Assembly: GCA_038501195.1 (NCBI GenBank)
Contig: JBBPUQ010000004.1
Span: 3,734,001-3,798,000 of the forward strand
Source of the DNA: Nemania diffusa
Lineage: Eukaryota > Ascomycota > Sordariomycetes > Xylariales > Xylariaceae
Direction of reading: 5' to 3'
DNA length: 64,000 nucleotides
Shown here piece by piece: positions 11,053 to 22,143 of this stretch. The stretch's first letter is position 1; each line of letters begins with the position of its first letter. The translations under genes and the position numbers were made by a program. The notes beneath the pieces were generated by a model, which did no database searches, was not told the DNA's origin, and was given only the letters and a program-made list of their open reading frames with translations.

Positions 11053-12663
11053 TGGAAAACGTGGACGGATGTGACGTGGGGTTTATATACAGAGAAGTGC
11101 AGATCTAGATAAGGAAGGCTATGAATGCGAAGAAGAAAAGTAACTATGTATAGGTAATGTAGGTAGATCGAGTACAGATGGTGGAACTTGAATTCAAAGA
11201 AGTGGATGCAGGTGTATTGTCATCATCGTGTGTCCAACAGCAACGTAGGTTTCAGAATAGGCGGTGTCTACCTGGGTAGGTAGGGTTGGTAAAGGTATGT
11301 ACGTAGTATGAGTGAGCAATGGGAAGTGTCGCGAAGTTTCTCGGGGGTGACTGTCGATTTGACATGATTGATGCTACTTACGAGACAGTTAGCTTGTGAT
11401 GGACGATTTGTGATCGAGGACAAATCAGCCAAAATCAACTAGGAGCAGCTCTACACCCCGCCATCCCACCTCTAGCGTGCCCCATCACCCACTTACTGGG
11501 CTGCAGCTAGCGGCGTACGGGCGGCGTACGTACGCACGCATACTCTCCTAGCGCCTTCTGATAGGAGCCTCTTGGCCTTACCAACACCTTACATCAGCAT
11601 GTTGCCCACTAAAGCGCATTGGGTACTCTGGATAAGCTGCCCCTAATATTATCGCCCCGAATCATTCGTAGTTCTATTATATCAGTATGGTAAGCTACCT
11701 AGGGAGGCTAGCGCCGTCAGCCCTCCGAGTTTCTAATTGCTCAAGTCAGTGCTGACTAATTCTGCAGGAGATTTTAGGCGGTTGCAGGTCAGTAACGAAT
11801 ACAAAGAGCCTTGTTATTCCCTCTTCTCAACGGTCCCACCGTGCGTTTCGCTTCGAACCATTCTTCTTGTATATCAAATATCAAATGCCGGGTAGCATAC
11901 CTGACCAGACGACGAACACTATATATATTGTATATATATACATTCTTATATGAGGCATGTCATAGGCTCCTCTAGACGGACGATCGCCTATTGCTCAATT
12001 TACGCGGACTTAGCCGAGCATGTACTAGGGATATAATTTGTCCCGGATCCTAGGTTATACGTCTTGTCCTGCCTAAGACAGGCTAGTTTCGCTTCTCAAT
12101 CCGTTCTTTTGACTGCCTCTCGTCTAGTTTGATCTCTCTCTACCTACGCGTACATACATACATATGATATTACCTTTATATCTATCGATGACCTTTTTCA
12201 TACCTTGTTATGGATGGTTTCATCGGTATTACTACTCAGTACCTGCTACGGACGCTGCAACATGCAGGAACACCGAGGTCTAGACTGTTCTTTTAGCGGG
12301 ACTGCTACCTCATTAAGAACCCGGGATCTTATGTGAATGAGTTCCAAGGTCCAAGTCCTAACATTGGAGAGTTTACAATAAGGTAGTAATCGAGTGAATG
12401 CTGGGATCTAGGTATGTCTCTTGAGTAAGTCAGGGTTACATGCAGAGTGCGCACGTTGCCAAAGCTTCTGTCTCCCTTCGCTTCTGATATCAGCTCCAAT
12501 AACGACACCACCCGCTTTCCAAGCACTTCTCCCAGTATTGTCATGATAGCGACCCCAAAAGATACAGTTCTAGGATACCACACCATCATCGTATTGCAAC
12601 ATCACAGCAGAGTCCCCGAAGCCTAGCATACGGGCTCCTCTCCGAAGCAGGTATAGTCGCATA
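11053..12663. other. Intergenic, pirin upstream region
   Basis: Holds the pirin promoter on the right of its ATG, then AT-rich dinucleotide stretches (around 11920-11945) and short repeats of the kind GGCGTACG (11508-11535). The frame at 12329-12589 (minus) has no recognisable relatives. Confidence 0.5.
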
Positions 12664-13158
12664 TTACCTCGACCTGGCTTCCACAAATCCATCTCTAGTG
12701 AGCGGCCGACTATCACTACCGGCCAACTCCGCCATCAGCTGGAAGTAGTTGAAACCACCCGGCTCGTCTGCCGTTAGGGTCGAGAACGTGTGCGATGCGC
12801 GGGACGGCACAACTACGTAGTCGTCCCTCTTGGCGTATATGATTCTCTATGCTTCCCACCGGGCGCGTAGAATCGGAATCATACTCTTAGTCAGAGAAGC
12901 GTCTCATCGCGCACAATAAAATATGCGAGTGTCAACAACAACCTGTTTCTTTGCGCAACTTCGGAGGAACCCCGGGGTTATGCGGCATTTGGTCGACTCA
13001 CGAAACACAAATTCTTCCCTGCTGGAAGCAACCTCGAGCGGTAGAGGCAACACAGGCATCACTTACTCATACCAATGCAGAGGGGTTCCAGGTGTGTCGG
13101 CTAGGATTGTGAATTCAGCAACGTGGATGTGATGGCCTACACGAAATGGTGAGCTCAT
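12664..13158 (-). pseudogene. Decayed cupin-domain gene
   Basis: On the minus strand an ATG at 13158 opens a good cupin start (HHIHVAEFTILADTPGTPLH plus WYE). It runs into a canonical GTAAGT donor at 13066. With an acceptor at 12953 the next exon reads AYFIVRDETLL, then two TGA stops (each one C-to-T step from CGA), then FRFYAPGGKHRE. A frame change is needed before DDYVVVPSRASHTF, the second cupin motif (PxGxxHxF type). The frame ends at TAA 12664-12666. Order and spacing fit a small single-cupin protein, the broad family including polyketide cyclases, dioxygenases and regulatory cupins. Two stops plus a frameshift make it non-functional as read. An alternative splice form that rescues it was sought and not found. 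Confidence 0.5.
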
Positions 13159-13665
13159 TACATCGCAGCCTTTTCCTTGTCACTTTATCCCTTCATTATA
13201 TATCTATATGCAGGCGAATTGTCCAAATCGAGGTAGGATTAGAGACAACAGCTAGGTATACTTACAAGTACAGGACGAGGCCCTCTAATCGGGCCTAATA
13301 GGAGTATTTCACTGGCTATTACTATGCGCAAGTTGATAGGCCAGCGGGGCATCTTCATCACTCTAAACACTTTACCTTCATAAGACGATTCTATGTTTGA
13401 TGAGGATGTGTGGAATTCAGCAGCCTACCTAAACCCCTCAGTTATACGCTGCTTCTATTGAGGGCTGCTCGCACCCTCCTTTAAAGGTTGCGTATAGAAA
13501 TAGGTGCTGCATCTTGTCGCCCCTAAACTTCTGTAATCGCTACTTAAGCTATCCTGCGACATAGCGAAATTCGATGCTTTCTCGCATCTCTTTTACAGTA
13601 TCAATCTCTTTCCAGGAAAAGGCTGCTTTCACGCAATCTATCAACGTTAGGAGAAACTTCAGCTA

Positions 13666-14634
13666 CTAGCTATTCACTTCGGCTAATGATACAGGATAAG
13701 CTGAAAGTAAGCTTTTACAGTCTGCTGTGTCGGGCTGAGAGTCTAGTTGCTTGAGTAGTGCCTCGTGTGGCATCTGGCCACTAACGAAAATTCTCTTATT
13801 GTTCTTGTTGAAATATATTACAGCCTTCTCCGATAGTATCGGGATATACCTAATCGACATCAGCGACATCGTCGGCGTTGCTGCTTCTTTAGTCACATAC
13901 TACCAGTAGCCAATCACGTACAGGACCATTAAGGGGCGTCTAGACCCTAGTAATGCAATGAGTTACACTACTAAATGGTATTGACCTTTTTCACAACCTT
14001 ACCCAAATACTTGTGTACGACCTTTGTCATGATCGATCCTGGCCCTTGTCAATGAGGCTAGCGTCTACTTTACCCTTCGGTCCTCGAGGAGTCTGGCCAC
14101 GACACAGACCGCTATTTACTGGACCACCGAGTGTATGAGATTACTTACTAACATGAACCGCTCGATTGGCTGTATATGTTTCTCCGGGACTGAGCTCCAG
14201 AAGATGGGGGTTTCTGCGACAAATCTTTCACTGTTGGTGAGCATCTCGTGCTCGTAGTAGCTCAAGGAATAAATAAACTTACCAGCAGATCATGAACTTC
14301 GACCAAACCGAAACCCATGTTGTTATTGAGGTATTTCTCAATCTCTTTGATATATATGTTGATGGTTTCTTGGGAGTCATTAAATCCTCGTGCTTCAGCT
14401 GCGATCCGAAGCTGATGAGTTCGAATCCGTGGACGTCGAATTTGAACTAATCTTGTTGGTCACAGATGTCTCCAGTAGTGCCATGGCAGATAATAAAAAG
14501 TCAGGTTAGTCTACTTCGCTTCGAGGTAGTCGTCAACGGGAAATCGAATACAGAAGGGCTTTTCTTGTTTGGGGGTGGGGTCATACTTGGTAACGCGGAC
14601 TGCCAGGCGTTTGGATTCGCTTGGATAGAGCCAT
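13666..14634 (-). pseudogene. Decayed CmcJ/AsaB-type hydroxylase gene
   Basis: Minus-strand fragments in changing frames line up in order with the fungal CmcJ/AsaB (methyltransferase-like hydroxylase/desaturase) family. They are EKPFCIRFPVDDY and TNLTFYYLP (14563-14480), FKFDVHGFELISFGSQL (14447-14395), INIYIKEIEKYLNNNMGFG (about 14365-14300), SPGETYTANRAVHVS (about 14205-14155), and the C-terminal block YFNKNNKRIFVSGQMPHEAL with LDSQPDT (13815-13730), ending at 13666. In the family these correspond to the N-terminal EKP segment, the HGFxL segment, the YxxEIExxL segment, the TANRAVHVD metal-site region and the dEaLLxKxfDS tail. At least two stops and two or three frame changes separate them. 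Members of this family act in secondary-metabolite pathways such as asperfuranone and cephamycin. The ATG at 14634 is the most likely original start. Confidence 0.5.
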
Positions 14635-15207
14635 CTCGAGAGGCGCCGAGGTGTTTTTGCTCCGCCTATGGCTCTAGAGATATCGGCAGTGAACGAAATG
14701 AATCGCAGAGTCTACCTTATATATTATTGCAGGTACTAGTTTCCTGCTAGCTCACTGAGGCTCAAGTAAAATGCCCCCCTTCTCTCTCTCGCCTGCCCTT
14801 TAAGCGTGGCAAGCAGTCTATTTCATTCACTTGGCAGGTATCCAATCATTCCCTGGTCGTTTAAGCAAACTGTCTCAGTCGGTACTGTAAGCCTACGATA
14901 CCTTCCGTCATAACTCTCGAAAAGTTGTGCTGAGTGGTGACCGTTCTGACTTGTCACTTGATCCATCCAGCGCGGGGCCTTTTTGCCGTCAGCCTGCTCC
15001 GTCCAGACAACACCTTCTCACAATGAGCACCAAAATGTGCAGCCTGCTGTGTTGTCTTTCTCCTCTTATTTCGACATAAAAATTTTGGTCCAAGTGCACT
15101 GCATTCTTGGTTGCCCTCCCTCCGTTCTGTCCACTTTTAGTTATACATCTATTCTTAGAAGACACAACTTATTAAGGTCGACCTTGTGCTCTGCTTCATA
15201 GTCCATC

Positions 15208-17511
15208 ATGGCTGTTCCAACGGCATCTTTGACAAGCGTCAATGGCCTGCCGTACTATGTGCCTCTGGCCAGGGCACTGATACCGTCTGAGCCTCCGCGT
15301 TTGCTATTCGGAAGCAATGCTTCATCATCATCACTTGGTCCTGCTACTCTATTCGTCCTCTCAAGCCCACCCAAGCCTGAAGCTTTGAAGGCCAATGTCG
15401 AATCCTGGTTGCAAAACGATGATGTATTCACCTTGGCATTTCTTGCGTCTATCTATTTTCTGAGAGAAGACAACGGCAGCCTGTCAAGCCTCGACGAGGA
15501 GGTCGAAGCCCTGCTGAGTGAATGGGGTACTAAAAGCGCACACGTGTTGTGCGAGCAAGATAGCCACCATCATACGACCGTTTGGCGATCAGGACCTTAC
15601 TTTACATCAGCGGATGGTCTTCGGCCTGCATGGCGGATATTCCCCGACACGAATGGCGCCTTTGTGTTTCCTGTCGTCCCGAGCGAGGAAAACTCGAGAA
15701 GGTATGTCATGTTTTGATGCCCATCATCTAATACAACACTGATACTTCACAGATTCGTAATTCCCGGGACAGCTGGCGTCCCAGTGCCAAGCCGATGTTT
15801 TTTCGAGCCTGCGTCATCTGAGAAACCTCTTTCCGGCATGAGGGTCGCTATCAAGGACAATATCGATATGCACGGGGTTACGAATGCTGCAGGTAATCGG
15901 GCATATGGCGAATTCTATGGAGTAAAGGCCAAGAACGCCGATGTTGTAGAGCGGCTGCTCGACGCTGGAGCTGTTATATTGGGTCGTGTTAAAACATCAC
16001 AATTCGCTTCAGGTGCCAATGCCAAAGATTGGTTTGATTTCCAGGCACCTTTCAATCCTAGAGGAGATGGATATCAAGACCCCGGCTGCAGTAGTGCCGG
16101 AAGCGCAACTGCGGTATCTGCCTACGACTGGGTGGATATTGCATTGGGAACAGATAGTGAGGTCCCAGGATAAGGCCAGCACGAGAGCATTCGCTGATCC
16201 TAAATTATCTTTAGCTTTCGGAAGTATCATTAGTCCAGCATCCGAGCATGGTCTCTTCGGCCTACGCCCTACGATTGGAGGTGTGTCTACGACTGGTGTA
16301 GTACCTCAGTCACAGTAGGCAAGTATCTACTTCGATTTAATGAGATTTACTAATGGGATATCAGAGAACTGGACACTGTGGGCTTCTTTAGCAGAGCGGC
16401 GAAAGCAGCAACTGCAGCTACCAGAGCACTGATGAGCCCGAATCTTACCAAAAGATTTTGTGCTGCGAAGACAGAGCTGCTTTTTCCTGTCGATTTCTTT
16501 GATAGCTGGCCTGAAGAGTACCTCGAAGCCGTTGAATCTATTATCTCTAAACTTCAAGCTTTTCTCAAAGGGAAGAGGACGTCAATCAATATCAGAGCTA
16601 AGTTTCGCGAATATAAGGCTGCTGGCGGTAAATCGATGGAAGAGTATCTCGATACTGTAAGATTTTCCAAGTACAAATGTGTCAGCGGCTAACCTTTCCT
16701 GAAGACTACAGCTCATATTCAGTTGTATGAATGTTATCGCAACTGTCTCCCTTTCTTGAAAGAATACGAAGCTACATACAATAAACCCCCATTCGCGGAT
16801 CCATACATCAAGTATAAATGGTAATTGAAAAATAGCTGCATGAAGTTATCAAATGACTGATAATGTTGAGCAGGGGGCTGGGCAAAGCCTTGACGGATGA
16901 GCAATACGAAGAAGCGATCACTCAGCGAAATGTGTACAGGGACTGGATGCTCAGCACGATTCTCCCACAATCTTCCGACAGCGACTTCTCTAGAATCCTT
17001 ATCATGCCAAATGGATACATGGATCCATTCTATCGCCATAGATACGACGGGTCAGTTCGCGCGAGCCTGAAAATATTTTGAGGTATTGACGTAGCAGCAG
17101 ACTGAGTCTCGAAGAAGGTGCTCGTCGCAAACAAGGCTTCGGATTCAAGGATAGCTTTGTGACGGTACTACCTGGTCTCCCCTTCTTCAACGTCCCTAGT
17201 ATGCCCAGCGCCGTTTCCAACAATGCGGGTGAAGGGCTAACTGTGTATTTAGTTGGCCAATTCCCATATGAGTCCTCAGTTTCTAATCGAACTGAATACT
17301 TATCTATGAACATCGCCTTCATGGGCCCCAGGGGTAAGAAGTTCCATACTTCCCATCCTGTTCGTGATAGATGCTGATAGCGTAAGGGTCCGACCATTCC
17401 TTGGTTCAACTGATAGAAGAGTTCCTACATTCTTCTCCAGAGCTTCATAATTCGGTCGGCACTGGCAGCACTTTGTTCCCTGACGAAGAGGCACAAACAC
17501 CATCGCTTTAG
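15208..17511 (+). pseudogene. Arp1-type amidase gene, damaged at the active site
   Basis: Eight exons can be joined: 15208-15701, 15753-about 16157, 16234-16314, 16365-16656, 16705-16820, 16874-17050, 17101-17333 and 17387-17511. The seven introns are short, several with TACTAAT or GCTAAC branch sites, and the sum is about 640 residues. The first 170 residues fit the N-terminal domain of fungal scytalone-dehydratase-like protein Arp1. The rest is an amidase-signature hydrolase, with catalytic Lys in VAIKDNIDMHG, the cis-Ser segment GCSSAGSATAV, and downstream GLFGLRPTIGGVSTTGV. The expected GTDxGGSxR block, which carries the nucleophilic serine, reads GTDSEVPG and then a stop at 16171-16173, and the intron donor that should follow is also lost. 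Every other exon junction keeps frame, so this is a recent, single-site inactivation or an assembly error. Confidence 0.7.
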
Positions 17512-18627
17512 TATAGGTGTCTAGCTATGCTACCTTCAGATACTCGGTGTGAGTATAAACATAATCGATCAGATACCGAACAGACTACTTTGTGTGAGTC
17601 ACATAAAATCATAGAGACGACCGAAGCGTGCTCGCCGAATGATGAAGGAACGCGATACTTATAACAGTGAAACTTATCGTGTAAAGCACAACCCTACGTT
17701 GTAGAGGCTTGATCACAACCACATAACCATCCAATTTGTGATTAGATAGGGAATTGTTATTACCATCAATTTGGCAACCTCTGTATAGCCTCTCTTAATA
17801 GCATAAAAAGGGGCCTGTAGAATCTGGTGCGGGAGTTTGATTTTCGAGGCCTTGGTGTAACCAAAGCTCTGCCACAGCTTTGTGTTCATTCCAGGTCGCC
17901 CCATGCCAGGACACGATCATCTTGTTTGGAAATCCGTCGTGTACTTCTCGAATTATTGGCAAGCAAGTCTTCTATGTAGATTTCCTCTATCCTTGATGTG
18001 TGGTATTTGATGTTCTTCCTTCTCAGCTTTCAAATTCCGCTATCTCATTTTTACTTTAATTCTATTTTATACTAGCTTGACATAAGTGACAGTTACTTCT
18101 TAACCTGCTTAAAAGAAGAAGGAAGTGTTATAGACCCTTTAAACCCCAAGAGGACCATCAGCTAAATAGATCCTACAATAGGCTTATTTCTAGACTGACT
18201 CGAATTCAGTTCCTTTTGTAGTGAGAGTACTACTTCGGGAGTTCTGGGAGTTCTGCAATGGGTCGCATACACACAGGTACTCCGCCAACGATGCCTAAAA
18301 GGCAAAAAGTAGCAGGGGTTAGAGCATCCTTCGCGCGGCTTCGCCCCAACTGTAGCGCAATCGCCTACTATCCTCGAACCCTACGCGTCCAATGAACGAA
18401 ATTGAAGGCCAATATAAGCGAATGGTGTGGTATGCATGCACTCAGCCATACCAAGTAACGCGGCTAAACAGCTAAACTCTTTTGCTCGAGCAGAGACTTT
18501 TTGTTGACTATAAAAAGATGTCGACTGCTTCTGAACCACTATCTACAGCCTACCTCGAGAGAGCTTTATCGATAAATCTTGACAAGATACCCGTCTTAAA
18601 CATCTGGCTCTGAGGTTATCTAGTGAC
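17512..18627. other. Intergenic, no gene seen
   Basis: No supported gene. The last 150 bases upstream of 18628 should contain the modin-like gene promoter. The short frame at 17713-17904 (minus) is not convincing. Confidence 0.6.
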
Positions 18628-21590
18628 ATGGAGGACGCTGGCACGATCGCGGCGTGGGCGGCACTGGCAGCCGCCCTCCTAGCGCTGCTCGTTGCGCTGG
18701 CTCAGGCAATCCAGCAGTACGTAGCAACGGCGCAGAGCATGCGAAAGTGTGAAGCGTCGGTATGGGGACCGATGCCTGGCCACCCGGGGCGCCGTGTGTG
18801 GGTTTGGCAGCAGCTGCGCTTCCGCGTCGTCTTCGACATGCCCAATATCTTCATCCCCACCGAGTATTGGCACGAGCAGGGCAACCCGCGCGAGTTCGCT
18901 GCGGACCGCATCACCGTCTTGCCAGCGCCCTTCGATCGGCCTCCCTCCGCCCCTATCGGCAAGTCGAGCAAGTTGTGGAAGAGGGAGGCGGCCGCGACGG
19001 TCGCGGATCCCGAGGGCACTGCGTTGGTGCTGCACTACTCTGAGGCGGGCTGGGTGTCGTTTTCACGACACGTCAGCTGCGTATGTCCGGCGTCTGTCCG
19101 GCTCGGGCTAACGCGCGGGGATGTCGATCGCCTCCCGTCGGACCTCACTGTTGTGCCAATGCAGGTCAGCCTTCGAGATGCTATTGCGCTGGGACTGATG
19201 ATCGGTATGACTATTGTTACTGTATCTAATAGCGCTCTCGAGATGAGCGGCCCGTCAGGGGTTATCAAGAGCAGCGAGCACCCGCTTCTCGGCAGGTTGC
19301 TGCACTACACGGCCTACACAGTGGCGCCGAGAAGCATCAAGGGATTATTAACGGGCGAGATTAGTAGGTCTTGGCTCCAAAGACTCGAAGGCATAGCGAC
19401 GATCGCCATGCAACAATACGAAGAGCCAAAGCGTCGGTACTACGAAGTTATTGGTATGAGATGGCGGACCAATGCCCAACGGCTGCCGCAGTTCAGAGAT
19501 GCGGAATCAGACGAAAGCGAGGACGAGGTGGTGCCGCAACTGACGTTCACTGATGTCGGCGGGAAGTCTCATACCCTCTCTGCCGACAAGTGCGAGACCT
19601 GGGAGGTGAGCACTGGCTTCCTAGGATGCTCTCGTTGGAGATTGGTCACTAACGTTCTGCGAATTCCAGGCCCTGGTGAGTGTGTTAGAGGAGAAAAATA
19701 TTGCAACTGCGCCGTATATCGTCATTGGGCCGGAAAATAAACCCATCCCGCCAAAGAATTGGAAAGCTTTACACAGAGTTGTCCGACAAGGAGACCTGAA
19801 TACCAACTTCAAGGTATGTTGCACTAAGCACTCGTGATATTCACTCGTTGTTTAACTGTGTATCAATTTAGATAAAACTAGGAGATTACGTCGCCACGAC
19901 CCCCTTAGTTTCTCGTAGTCCCAACACGGAGCCCACCAAACCAGAAGAAAGTAACACGTCGGTACTAGAACTCTCGGGAAACGCTGAACGTGCCACAATA
20001 AACGATACCACGCCGAGTGTCGATGTAGAAAAGGGGCTTGTAGATTCGGATCCCCTGGGTTCAAAAGAACCTCTTCAACCCCCTTTGACTCCTGCGGTAG
20101 CTCCAGGGTCAGCCTCTTTAACCGCACATATACTGAAAGAATTAGACTTGCCACCAGGTGATCCAGTACAAGTAGACGGCACCTCGGCTAGTCAGCAACA
20201 ACCACGCCCACAACTCAATGTACCGCAGCAACCTGGACAGGTGAGTACTCAGTCTATCTCGCCTAGGAATGCCAATGAAAAGGCAGGTCAACGCGGGAAG
20301 CCGAAGAAGCCTGTCCTAGCGTTGACGTGGGGAGCAACCAGGGCCGACACCAAGTCCACTCAAGCGCCGCCTCCGCCCAATCCCCCAAAGACGCGGATTA
20401 GTACCACCTCGTCCGACTCTGGCTCGGAATCATCGGACAGCTGGATAGACTCGCCCGAAGTTGCCTCGGAGGATGATTATCATTATACCAGCCATCGCCG
20501 AGAATACACAGAACATACCTATTACGGCCGCTCTGGGCCTCCCCGACCGCGGAGGCCAGTCTACGACTCAGAACAGTACTGGAAACAGAAGCAGCAGTCC
20601 TCCTACGCGACGCGTATGAGTCCATGGGCGTACCCAGAGCCACCGGTACTCTCATTCTTCTGGGCGTCGCAGATCGATGTCGAGCTCGGACCCTGGGCTA
20701 GCCCCTGGTCTGGCGGCCTGTTTGAACAGTGTAGCCGCGCACTAGAGTACATGGTAAACATAGGGCTCGCGGGTTTGGCATACACAGCAGACAACGCGAT
20801 CCGGAAGCAGAAGCAAGACACGCTTGCCACTAACAGCACCAACCCCGCGGTTCCGATGGCTGCTGATAGTCCCCCAGTCGAAGCAAACGAGATCCGCTAC
20901 GTCGACTTCCAGGACACTGTCGTCCTCAAGGATCTCTGGGTGCACCTCCGCGAGGGGAAGCACACGTGGCCGCCATATGCGGTCAATGCCCGGGGCGGCT
21001 TCATGACGACCTCGCTCTCGCAGTCCTCCGAGGCCATCACATTCGCCGCCTTCGGCAAGCACGAGCCCTTACCACCGATCATACTGCTCGACTCCGTGCG
21101 CAGGAGCCATCTCAAGCTGCCCAGCGGCAAGCGAGGGGGCAGCGAAACGAAGAGCGGCGCATCCCCCGCGTCGAGCAGCAGCACCGCCAACCTCGCGCGC
21201 GACCGCCTCGTCGAGCTGGCCGCGCTGGACTGCTGGCTGTGGCGCGCGAGCGAGGCGCGGGGCGTCGCCGAGGGCGGGTCCGGCGCCGCCGTGGTCGTCA
21301 ATGCCCCGGCCATCGTGGAGGAGGTGTGGCTCGAGTTCGGCCAGCGCATCATGACGGACTGGGAGGAGCAGGGGGTGCGGCCGCACGACCGCGGAGACGC
21401 CGGCGTCCGGTCCCTCGCGCGCGCCATCAGCAGGTGGCTCGCCGGCTTCCTCGTGTCGCCGGCCGAGCAGTATTTTGTCTGGGTGGCGTTTCTGCGCGCG
21501 GCTAAGGCTATGGTATGTGTAGATGGCGGGCCAAGGACAGGTCAGGTTCTGGACATATTCAAGGCTGACAACCTTGTCTTCCTCTTATGA
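18628..21590 (+). CDS. Modin-like (MOD-A family) membrane protein
   Basis: Three exons, 18628-19605, 19670-19813 and 19872-21590, encode about 946 residues. Intron 1 has a CACTAAC branch site and phase-0 junctions giving CETWE|ALVSVLEEKN. Residues 8-30 form a strong hydrophobic helix (AAWAALAAALLALLVALAQA), then QQYVATAQ, a start typical of fungal modin proteins. The middle (about residues 400-590) is rich in Pro, Ser and Gln, including APPPPNPPKTR. The tail is a helical domain ending in DIFKADNLVFLL, matching the conserved modin C-terminus. Modin is the product of Podospora anserina mod-A, a proline-rich protein whose mutation suppresses non-allelic heterokaryon incompatibility and affects female organ formation. 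The biochemical role is unknown. It converges on an NLR gene 553 bp downstream. GC content rises strongly in the 3' half of exon 3. Family assignment is from remembered sequence features. Confidence 0.75.
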
Positions 21591-22143
21591 TATTGCATAT
21601 AAATGTTGATGTTAGTATCTCGACTGTGTCATCCGGTCTTGACCTGACGGTTATTCATGCGTCTACCCGATGTGACGACACATCTTGCTCTTCCGTATCT
21701 AGGGAAACTTTGGCTGGAGGCGCAACTACCAGTAGCGCAGCCATCATAAGTCGACCGTGACGCTTGTTCTGTATCGCAGGTAGCTGGTGTTGATCATTTC
21801 AGAGGATCGATGAAGATCTGGGTTTGATGGTAGGACAGCTCCTCTGCCGGTTGGAGCCGTCGATATGACAATCCATCCCCCTTGTAGGACCCCGACTTGT
21901 TCACACCTATGTGCGTCTTCACGCTACAGCGTCGGACATTACTACCCTTTCCAGCTATCAATCGCAATTGGGGCGACCAGCGTGAACACCGAAGAATACA
22001 ACTGGGATAGTCCTTATCAGCTCTCTAGCTTCGGATTTATACGTCTAGCGTATTGCTAATAGTACCTTTGCGTCATGCATTATCTACTTATAACAGTGAA
22101 AGATATGCAGTATTGAACACATGGTACGAAGATGTCTGCTGGC
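21591..22143. other. Convergent intergenic region
   Basis: Shared 3' flank of the modin-like gene and the NLR gene. No gene or structured RNA was recognised. Confidence 0.6.

Noticed and set aside
12329..12589. 86-codon minus-strand frame downstream of the cupin remnant
   Set aside because: Could not be tied to the cupin or any family; left as intergenic.
14395..14440. GTTCGAATCC tRNA T-loop-like word
   Set aside because: No tRNA arms surround it, and the stretch is better explained as part of the decayed CmcJ-like gene.
21510..21620. Possible fourth exon of the modin-like gene via a GTATGT donor
   Set aside because: Reading straight through gives the conserved family C-terminus (DIFKADNLVFLL), so the donor-like sequence is not needed.
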